12,423 nucleotides of DNA from an uncultured Emergencia sp. (GTDB lineage: Bacteria; Bacillota; Clostridia; Peptostreptococcales; Anaerovoracaceae). Of the stretch, positions 6,994 to 12,423 are shown piece after piece. The stretch spans positions 1-12,423 of the forward strand of contig CABSEO010000020.1 in the NCBI GenBank assembly GCA_902476665.1. Direction: 5' to 3'. The notes below the pieces were generated by a model, which was not told the origin of the DNA, searched no databases, and saw nothing but the letters and a program-made list of their open reading frames with translations. How positions within the stretch are numbered: position 1 is the first letter of the stretch; every line of letters starts with the position of its first letter. A program made the position numbers and the translations under genes.

Positions 6994-8400
6994 TTATGCT
7001 AGCATGAAACCCGCAATCACATAACCCACGAAAGAAATTGCCGTAACGATACCGATATACGGAAGCTGTGCAACTGCATAGTCTACATTATTGATACGGC
7101 AGGCTGAAGCGGACATCAGTGTTACATCAGAATAGAAACATGCCTGCGCACCAAAGCATGCGGCTGAAATAATGGCTCCCAGTGTAAGCGGAATATTAGC
7201 TCCTGTAGATGCAGCAAGCGGCAGAATAATCGGTGTACAAAGTGCCGGTACACTCCAGATATTGCCGGTGGCAAAACATACCAGTCCTATCAGAACAAAG
7301 GAAATCGCCGGAATCCATGCGGCACTCATGTAAGGTCCTGCTGCATCAATCAGGAAATCAGGCAGGCCGATTAGATTGATTGCTTCTCTGTAGAATAAGG
7401 AAGTCACCAGTACCACTGCAATAAACAGCATATCTTCAAGTCCTTTATAGCAGGCATCACAGAATTTCCCCAGACTCATAATTCTGGTTGGGATAAACAG
7501 AATAAAGCATACGAAGATACCAATACTTACTCCATAAAGAATATCGTCCAAAATCAAGGTTGCTGCAATCACTACAGCCATCGGCACAACGAAAGTCCAA
7601 AGATGAGGGGTAATTTCTCTTTCTTCTTCCTGACTTGCAACGGCCCCCATTACTTCCCCCAGTTCATTTCCCTGATTCTGTGCATTACTGGTCTCCGGCC
7701 AGAGCTGTCCGGTTTCCGCTACTCTCTGATACGCTTTTTTGATGCCTCCCATTTTAGGAACAACACCTAATATGACTAGCAGAACAAAGATTACACAGAG
7801 GAAAGGATAGAAGAAATACGGCATGATGTGATAGTAAATGTCCATTGCATTGTCTCCCACTACAGCGGTTTCAGGCTGCTGTTCAAAAACACCGGAGAAA
7901 AACACAACCCAAGCTGAAATAGGAATAATCAGACATACCGGTGCAGAAGTTGTGTTAATAATGTAACAGAGCATTTCTCTCGGTGTCTTATGCTCATCAG
8001 ACAGAGTCAGTACGCAGTTTGCTGTAACAAGAATGCTGAGATAATCGTCAATAAAGATGATAATTCCGCATAACCAGGTTAAAAACAGAACCTGCTTCTC
8101 AGACTTTACATACTTTCTTGCCAGATCGCCCACAGCTACCGCTCCTTTTGATTCTCTGAGCAGCTGTACAAAACATCCAAACAGTAGACAGATAATGACG
8201 ATGTAGTTATTATCGCTGTCACAGGACGCATCAAGTAATGCATCCATCATCGGCATAAAAAATCCAGCTTTATAATATAAAATATACCCTAATAATCCCG
8301 ATACCATAATACTTAAAATACACTTCTTTGTAAGAAAAGCCAGTGCAAAGAAACTCACCACGGGAATCAGGGTGAGAACTCCTAAATTAGTTCCATCCAT
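6994..8400 (-). CDS. NhaC-family membrane transporter
   Basis: This 468-residue polytopic membrane protein has about 11-12 hydrophobic segments and a hydrophilic cytoplasmic-type loop at about 217-265. Family marks are IFIDDYLSIL (115-124), the conserved Asp-Asp of NhaC antiporters, and a C-terminal SDVTLMS ... YAVAQLPY (424-448), matching the NhaC SDTTILS ... TQLPY pattern. The family includes Na+/H+ antiporters but also organic-solute carriers such as the malate/lactate antiporter MleN and a methionine transporter. In a catabolic operon, solute uptake is therefore the better guess. An AAGGAG site precedes two adjacent start codons, GTG at 8403 and ATG at 8400; the ATG has the better 8 nt spacing and was chosen. 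The gene lies 31 nt after the activase stop. Together with the amidohydrolase it suggests import of an amide-linked or amino-acid-like substrate, but no substrate can be read from the sequence. Confidence 0.88.
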   Translation of the reverse strand: MDGTNLGVLTLIPVVSFFALAFLTKKCILSIMVSGLLGYILYYKAGFFMPMMDALLDASCDSDNNYIVIICLLFGCFVQLLRESKGAVAVGDLARKYVKSEKQVLFLTWLCGIIIFIDDYLSILVTANCVLTLSDEHKTPREMLCYIINTTSAPVCLIIPISAWVVFFSGVFEQQPETAVVGDNAMDIYYHIMPYFFYPFLCVIFVLLVILGVVPKMGGIKKAYQRVAETGQLWPETSNAQNQGNELGEVMGAVASQEEEREITPHLWTFVVPMAVVIAATLILDDILYGVSIGIFVCFILFIPTRIMSLGKFCDACYKGLEDMLFIAVVLVTSLFYREAINLIGLPDFLIDAAGPYMSAAWIPAISFVLIGLVCFATGNIWSVPALCTPIILPLAASTGANIPLTLGAIISAACFGAQACFYSDVTLMSASACRINNVDYAVAQLPYIGIVTAISFVGYVIAGFMLA

Positions 8401-8431
8401 CACAATTTCTCCTTTTTAGTTCAACATTTTG

Positions 8432-9367
8432 CTATACTCTTCCCAAAATCCCTACCTCTAAACCTATTTCATCTCTAAAGTAACTTTCCAGTTCTGCCAG
8501 TCGTTCTTCTGTCGGCGGCTGAAATGCTTCCTGCACTCCGCCCACATTTCGTTTCTTACTGATTCCGAGATTGTGGTACGGCAGAAGATTTACCCTTTTG
8601 ATACCAATTTCACGATAGAATTGTCCGGTTCTCACAATAATGTCCTCAGTATCATTGACATTTCTTATCAATGGCATACGCATAGTTATTTTGTCAGCGA
8701 GGTTTTTGTCTGATATCAGCATTCTTAAGTTCTCAAGAATTTTCTGATTGCTGACGCCGGTATACTTTTTATGTATCTCATCATCGACAGATTTCATATC
8801 ATACAGAATATCCGTGACATTTTCTTTTTGTGCCAGCTTCTTCAGTGCTTTATCGTCACCATAACCGGAAGGGTCCAGACATACATTGATCTCCCGCCGG
8901 CCAGCCTCATCGATAAGACGGTTTACGAAGACGGCATGCATCAGTATTTCTCCTCCGCTAATTGTAATGCCGCCGGCGGTATGATCATAAAACCCTTTGT
9001 CCTGTTGTGCAGCACCAAGTATCTCTTCCACTGTCATCAGTTTCGCCACCGGCCTGAGGGCCCTGGCATAACATTCATCAGCGCATTTCAGACACACACT
9101 GCAAAGCTTTCGGTCAACACTGATTCCTTTCCCCTCAGTAACAGAGATAGCCCCATGTGGACATACTTCTAAACAGTGACCGCATCCGATGCAATTGTTC
9201 GGCGACTGAATCAGCTGCTGACGTGAATCAATCAGTTCCGGATTATGACACCATCTGCAGTTTAAAGGACAGCCCTTCAAAAATATGGTTGTACGGATAC
9301 CGGGGCCGTCCTCAACAGAAAATTTCTGAATGCTGCCGACCAGAACACGTTCAGATATATTACTCAT
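8432..9367 (-). CDS. Glycyl radical enzyme activating protein (radical SAM)
   Basis: This 311-residue activase should install the glycyl radical on the GRE encoded just upstream. The radical-SAM motif CPLNCRWC gives Cys33, Cys37 and Cys40. A ferredoxin-like insert carries two regular four-cysteine sets (Cys59/62/65/69 and Cys89/92/95/99). TISGGE (135-140) is the SAM amino-group binding element, and MRMPLIRNVND near 229-239 is the later barrel strand conserved among activases. It differs clearly from HpdA: the cluster spacing is more regular and SGGE replaces SGGD, as expected for a different partner. The ATG lies 12 nt after the GRE stop and is preceded by a G-rich site (GGGGGC) rather than a classic AGGAGG. 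Pairing with the 793-residue GRE rests on adjacency and shared strand. Confidence 0.93.
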   Translation of the reverse strand: MSNISERVLVGSIQKFSVEDGPGIRTTIFLKGCPLNCRWCHNPELIDSRQQLIQSPNNCIGCGHCLEVCPHGAISVTEGKGISVDRKLCSVCLKCADECYARALRPVAKLMTVEEILGAAQQDKGFYDHTAGGITISGGEILMHAVFVNRLIDEAGRREINVCLDPSGYGDDKALKKLAQKENVTDILYDMKSVDDEIHKKYTGVSNQKILENLRMLISDKNLADKITMRMPLIRNVNDTEDIIVRTGQFYREIGIKRVNLLPYHNLGISKKRNVGGVQEAFQPPTEERLAELESYFRDEIGLEVGILGRV

Positions 9368-9379
9368 CAGAAGCCCCCG

Positions 9380-11761
9380 TTACCTGTCCTGCGACAGATG
9401 TGCGGTACGATAAATAATGGTATCCTGTGCACTTTTGTCCAATTCAGTAAAATATGCCATATATCCTGCAACACGCACCATCAGCCCTTTATAATTTTCC
9501 GGCTGTTTCTGAGCCTTTTTCAGGGTTTCATTATCTACAACATTGATCTGAATATGCTGACCGCCATCTTCAAAGTATGTCTTAATCACACCCTCAAGAG
9601 TTTCCAGTCCTTTTTCACCCTGGATTCCTTTCGGATCAAAACGTAAATTATAAAGTGCCCCTTCGTGCAGTTTTTCGTCCACCATGCTGGCTACAGATTT
9701 GACTGTGGCAGTAGGTCCATGAACATCTCTGCCCATCATCGGAGAAGATGCATCACAGAATGGTTCGCCTGCCAGCCTTCCATCAGGAAGTGCACCAGTT
9801 ACAGCACCGTGAGGAATATTCATGGTCTGAGAATCAATTCCAAAAGCATAGTATCCGCCTCTGGCATCATGCCACTCCTGTACATTTTCAGCAATAAAAT
9901 CCATCATCTCTTTATAGACTGCGTCTACATGTGCCTGATTATTTCCGTATTTTTCAGGTTTGTTTAAAAGCAGCTGTCTCAGTCTCTCCTGTCCTTCAAA
10001 ATTTGAATCACAAGCCTTGATTAATTCGTCCATGGTTACATCTTTATCTTCGAAAACACACTTTTCCACAGCAACGATGGAGTCTGCCAGATTTGCAGGT
10101 CCTGTCACATAAAGACCACAAGTAGAATATTTTGCGCCGCCATGCTGAACAGATTTTCCGCTTTCCACACAGCCTTTTGTAACCATAGATGCAAAGATTA
10201 CCGGATACCGGTTCATATGAATGCTCTGCATCAGATTATAACCGGTTCTGATCAGGCTGTAATGATGCAGAATCTGTTTTTTTAAGGCATCCTTGAATTC
10301 TTCGATATTATTAAACTCTCTCGGGTCACCAGTCTGAAGTCCCATCAATTTCCCTGTAGCCGGGTCTATGCCATTATGCAGTACAAATTCAATCATCTTT
10401 CCCATATTGACATAACCTGCATCCGGAGAACCGTCTGCACCTCCGCCTCCCGGCGCCGGCTGGGTGCATCCCACGATTGCCCAGTCTCTTGCTTCTTCAA
10501 TGGTGCTGCCTCTGCCTTTCTCAAGACAAATTCCGATCGCTGCATCATCACTGAAGAATCCCGGATTTGCCTGACCTTCCTGAATCATTCTGCAGCCAAA
10601 TCGAATCAGCTTCTCAGGCGTGTTCTCCCAGACTCTGACTGCCATAACAGGCTGTTTTACCTGAAGCTCATCTGCTGCTTTCAATGCCAGATAGGACAAT
10701 TCATTTGTTGCATCTTTTCCATCTGGTGTCTGACCGCCCACCATCAGAATCTGCCACATAGGATATCCCGCAAAGGCCGTGGCGTACCAGTTGTCTCTTA
10801 CCTCATACACTTCACAGGTCTTCAGATACAGACACTCGATCAGTTCCAAAGCTTCCTGCTCTGTAATATTCTTTTCATCCAGCACATCCTTTTTATAAAA
10901 TGGCCACATATACTGGTCAAACCTGCCGAATCCACAGGCGGTAGTACATACTTCAATATAAAAATATACATGTACAAACCAGATTGCCTGCAGTGCCTGA
11001 TAGAAAGTCTGCGGCGGATTTTCCGGAACCACTCTGCAATTTTGCGCAATTAACAGAAGTTCCTGTTTTCTCTTTTCATCAGAGCAGTTCGCCGCCTGCC
11101 TTTCGGCCTCTTCAGCCATTCTATGTGCGTAAGTTATCAGTCCTTCACACTGAATGATGCAGGCTTTCCAGAAGTCCACCTTTGCCTGCTCCTCCATAGT
11201 CTGTGGAATCAGACTGTCAATATTTTTCTGGCATTCATCCATATAGCCTCTGAGACCGATGGTCAGAATCTTTTCATGATCGCAGGTAGTTTCTCCAGAA
11301 ACGCCATTTTCGAGACCGACGCAGATGATATCATCTTTTTCCAGTTCCTTGATCTTAGAAGGCATTGCAGTTTCTGAAATGTCCTCCATGGATTTTCCTT
11401 CCCAGTATTTCAGCGTCTCCAGAATTGTTTTCTTATCCTCAGGAGATATGTAATATGGGTCTTTACTTCTCGTGGAAAAATCATCAATATCACTGATATA
11501 CCATGAGCTTGACTGAAATTCCGGATGCAGATTTGCACCTCTGTACGCATTGGTGGCTGTACCTACAATGAGTTCATCATCCATGATCAATGTAGTCATA
11601 TGCTCCATAATATAATTCACTACTTTTGCTCTGAAAATAGGAATCGACTCACCTGCAAATTTCTGATATGCTTCTGTAGCGAGAACCAGTCTTTCAGCAG
11701 TAATCTGAGGAATCGTATCGAAATACTTTTCCTTCATCCTTTTCACTCTCGGTGTTAACAT
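9380..11761 (-). CDS. Glycyl radical enzyme of unassigned specificity (PFL-like superfamily)
   Basis: The protein is 793 residues from ATG 11761, which has AAGGAGG 5 nt upstream. An in-frame ATG ten codons earlier lacks such a site and was rejected. The PFL-like domain spans about 5-625 and the glycyl radical domain about 655-780, with radical Gly766 in MVRVAGY. Thiyl Cys432 lies in AIVGCTQPAPGGGG. Length and positions match the dehydratase-like branch (trans-4-hydroxyproline dehydratase HypD has Cys434 and Gly765, from memory). However, the Glu two residues after the Cys in diol dehydratases, CutC, HypD and HPAD is Gln434, and the GH segment that supplies a catalytic His in many of these reads GET (156-158). 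It is not pyruvate formate-lyase, which has CC. It keeps DGRLAGEP and the CVESGKSVQHGGAKY segment common to the superfamily. First gene of an operon with activase, NhaC-type carrier and AbgB-like hydrolase. The GRE family is certain; the reaction is unknown. Confidence 0.93.
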   Translation of the reverse strand: MLTPRVKRMKEKYFDTIPQITAERLVLATEAYQKFAGESIPIFRAKVVNYIMEHMTTLIMDDELIVGTATNAYRGANLHPEFQSSSWYISDIDDFSTRSKDPYYISPEDKKTILETLKYWEGKSMEDISETAMPSKIKELEKDDIICVGLENGVSGETTCDHEKILTIGLRGYMDECQKNIDSLIPQTMEEQAKVDFWKACIIQCEGLITYAHRMAEEAERQAANCSDEKRKQELLLIAQNCRVVPENPPQTFYQALQAIWFVHVYFYIEVCTTACGFGRFDQYMWPFYKKDVLDEKNITEQEALELIECLYLKTCEVYEVRDNWYATAFAGYPMWQILMVGGQTPDGKDATNELSYLALKAADELQVKQPVMAVRVWENTPEKLIRFGCRMIQEGQANPGFFSDDAAIGICLEKGRGSTIEEARDWAIVGCTQPAPGGGGADGSPDAGYVNMGKMIEFVLHNGIDPATGKLMGLQTGDPREFNNIEEFKDALKKQILHHYSLIRTGYNLMQSIHMNRYPVIFASMVTKGCVESGKSVQHGGAKYSTCGLYVTGPANLADSIVAVEKCVFEDKDVTMDELIKACDSNFEGQERLRQLLLNKPEKYGNNQAHVDAVYKEMMDFIAENVQEWHDARGGYYAFGIDSQTMNIPHGAVTGALPDGRLAGEPFCDASSPMMGRDVHGPTATVKSVASMVDEKLHEGALYNLRFDPKGIQGEKGLETLEGVIKTYFEDGGQHIQINVVDNETLKKAQKQPENYKGLMVRVAGYMAYFTELDKSAQDTIIYRTAHLSQDR

Positions 11762-11788
11762 AATATCCTCCTTCCGTGTATTTCTATA

Positions 11789-11817
11789 CATATAATGTTA
11801 ATCTTCTAACAAATCAA
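11789..11817 (-). promoter_or_regulatory. Possible promoter of the second GRE operon
   Basis: On the minus strand TTGATT (11817-11812) and TATATG (11794-11789) are separated by 17 bp, placing transcription start near 11782 and giving a leader of about 20 nt before the ATG at 11761. Both boxes are imperfect (four of six each), and the area is A/T-rich, so chance matches are likely. It would be consistent with a promoter helped by the divergent regulator. Confidence 0.35.
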
Positions 11818-11822
11818 AATCG

Positions 11823-11845
11823 AGCACCTCATTGCGGTGTTTTTT
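11823..11845 (+). other. Small hairpin with T-run in the divergent control region
   Basis: AGCACC (11823-11828) can pair with GGTGTT (11836-11841), including one G-U pair, around a TCATTGC loop. A run of six T residues (11840-11845) follows on the plus strand. This has the form of a weak terminator, but no plus-strand gene ends here. It may stop stray antisense transcription coming out of the GRE gene, or be chance in A/T-rich DNA. Confidence 0.3.
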
Positions 11846-11925
11846 AATTTAATGGCTGTTTTTTCTGATTTTTTTGGCATAATCTACCTGAAAATGAATT
11901 TTGTTGCTGTGTTTTATGATTGAAT

Positions 11926-12001
11926 TGCTGAAACAAATTGATGTACTGCTTTACCCTATACGCAATCCGTCATATAATATAAACAATACTGCTAAAACAA
12001 A
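11926..12001 (+). repeat. Pair of near-identical 12-bp direct repeats, possible regulator sites
   Basis: TGCTGAAACAAA (11926-11937) and TGCTAAAACAAA (11990-12001) differ at one base and lie 64 bp apart. They flank the likely promoter of the cupin/AraC-type regulator. AraC-family proteins often bind direct repeats, so these could be its half-sites, but two copies of an A-rich 12-mer are thin evidence. Confidence 0.3.
11950..11978 (+). promoter_or_regulatory. Sigma-70-type promoter of the divergent AraC-like regulator
   Basis: A consensus -10 TATAAT (11973-11978) stands 17 bp after TTTACC (11950-11955, four of six to the -35 consensus). Transcription would begin near 11985, giving a leader of about 68 nt before the ATG at 12053. 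No riboswitch-like fold was recognised in this leader. Confidence 0.55.
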
Positions 12002-12052
12002 CTTCGCATATATATGACCACAAATCCGTTTCGATGCAAGGAGGCGTACAGA

Positions 12053-12423
12053 ATGTTATTCGAAAAGACCACATACCTTGATGACTTTCCGATCAATATC
12101 AGAATAGCAACGATTACAGAATATCCTCTCCATTACCATAAGGACGTGGAGTTTGTCTATGTCCTGAAAGGCGAAGTTCGCTCAAAATGCGTTTGTTCAC
12201 ATTATTTGCTGAAAGAAGGAGATATATTTACTAATAACAGCCGTGAGGTGCACTCCTTAACTGCTACTGAGAAAGACAATGTCGTCGCAATCTTCCAAAT
12301 CAGCACACGTTTTTTTACCCAGTATCTCCCCACACTGCATAAAGCCTGTTTTATGACTTATATAGAAAATAATAAAGATCCAAAACTGGACACCCTTCGT
12401 AAGATGCTGCTTCATATTCTGCT
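12053..12423 (+). CDS. AraC-type transcriptional regulator, N-terminal cupin part only (cut by window edge)
   Basis: The ATG at 12053 has a perfect AAGGAGG site 8 nt upstream, and the frame stays open to the right edge (123 residues). Residues about 20-85 look like the small cupin/AraC-binding domain: EYPLHYHKDVEFVYVLKGEV (23-42) with the His-x-His and Glu pattern, then LLKEGDIFTNNSREVHSL (52-69), the usual second cupin stretch. In this family, a C-terminal pair of helix-turn-helix motifs would follow; that part lies outside the window, so AraC membership is inferred from the N-terminal half and from context. It is divergent from the second GRE operon with a shared 291 bp control region, making it the likely controller of that operon. 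The effector would be bound by the cupin domain and could be the operon's substrate. Confidence 0.82.
   Translation, partial: MLFEKTTYLDDFPINIRIATITEYPLHYHKDVEFVYVLKGEVRSKCVCSHYLLKEGDIFTNNSREVHSLTATEKDNVVAIFQISTRFFTQYLPTLHKACFMTYIENNKDPKLDTLRKMLLHIL

Noticed and set aside
6994..8400. Transporter as a plain housekeeping Na+/H+ antiporter.
   Set aside because: The NhaC fold does not exclude it, but its place inside a catabolic operon between an activase and an amidohydrolase makes solute transport more likely. The name was left at family level.
10140..10175. GCVESG in the second GRE (residues 530-535) looks like the classic GCVE active-site motif.
   Set aside because: It lies about 100 residues after Cys432 and aligns with a conserved C-x-E-x-GK-x(4)-GGA-x-Y segment seen in other GREs. 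The Cys preceding the barrel element YVNMGKMIEFVLHNG is the catalytic one by position.
9380..11761. Second GRE as pyruvate formate-lyase, choline lyase CutC or glycerol/propanediol dehydratase.
   Set aside because: PFL needs adjacent Cys-Cys; CutC and the diol dehydratases carry GCVEP with the Glu and a GH histidine. The protein has GCTQP and GET.
11762..11791. Ten-codon N-terminal extension of the second GRE from ATG 11791.
   Set aside because: The extension covers the perfect AAGGAGG site belonging to the ATG at 11761, lacks its own site, and would overlap the likely transcription start.
1..12423. Search by eye for CRISPR arrays, insertion sequences, tRNA/rRNA genes, attachment sites and phage genes.
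   Set aside because: No regularly spaced repeats, transposase frames, cloverleaf-like sequences or phage-type genes were seen; the window is nearly filled by metabolic genes and their control regions.

Overview
The window looks like a chromosomal segment of an anaerobic, low-to-moderate GC Firmicute, most likely a gut-type clostridium (Clostridia, possibly Lachnospiraceae-like). The reasons are two oxygen-sensitive glycyl radical enzyme (GRE) systems with their radical-SAM activases, AGGAGG-type ribosome binding sites, and close resemblance of one system to clostridial 4-hydroxyphenylacetate decarboxylase. The genus cannot be fixed from the sequence alone.

Layout from left to right. (1) Positions 1-708 (minus): 5' part of an M20-family metallopeptidase/deacylase that runs off the left edge. 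(2) Positions 908-4842 (minus): a three-gene operon hpdB-hpdC-hpdA encoding the catalytic subunit, the small Fe-S subunit and the activase of 4-hydroxyphenylacetate decarboxylase, the enzyme that makes p-cresol. It ends at a hairpin terminator at 780-826. (3) Positions 4843-4971: a compact divergent control region with a perfect 20+1+20 bp palindrome between hpdB and a CRP/FNR-type regulator gene (4972-5652, plus). (4) Positions 5736-5770: intrinsic terminator of the second minus-strand operon. (5) Positions 5826-11761 (minus): a second operon, in transcription order a glycyl radical enzyme of unrecognised specificity, its activase, an NhaC-family membrane transporter and an AbgB-like M20D amidohydrolase. 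(6) Positions 11762-12052: divergent control region. (7) Positions 12053-12423 (plus): 5' part of a cupin-type regulator, probably AraC family, cut by the right edge.

How the genes work together. The hpd operon would decarboxylate 4-hydroxyphenylacetate (a tyrosine fermentation product) to p-cresol, and its divergent CRP/FNR-like regulator is the obvious candidate to control it through the palindrome. The second operon looks like a self-contained import-and-conversion route: the transporter takes up an organic anion or amide, the amidohydrolase splits an amide bond, and the GRE carries out a radical step on the substrate or on a hydrolysis product. That GRE keeps the radical Gly and the active-site Cys, but has Gln where dehydratases, choline lyase and 4-hydroxyphenylacetate decarboxylase have Glu, and lacks the His of a GH motif seen in many dehydratase-type members. 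Its reaction is therefore the main unknown here.

The longest stretch without a gene is 291 bp (11762-12052). All other gaps are shorter than 200 bp, and their visible signals are listed.
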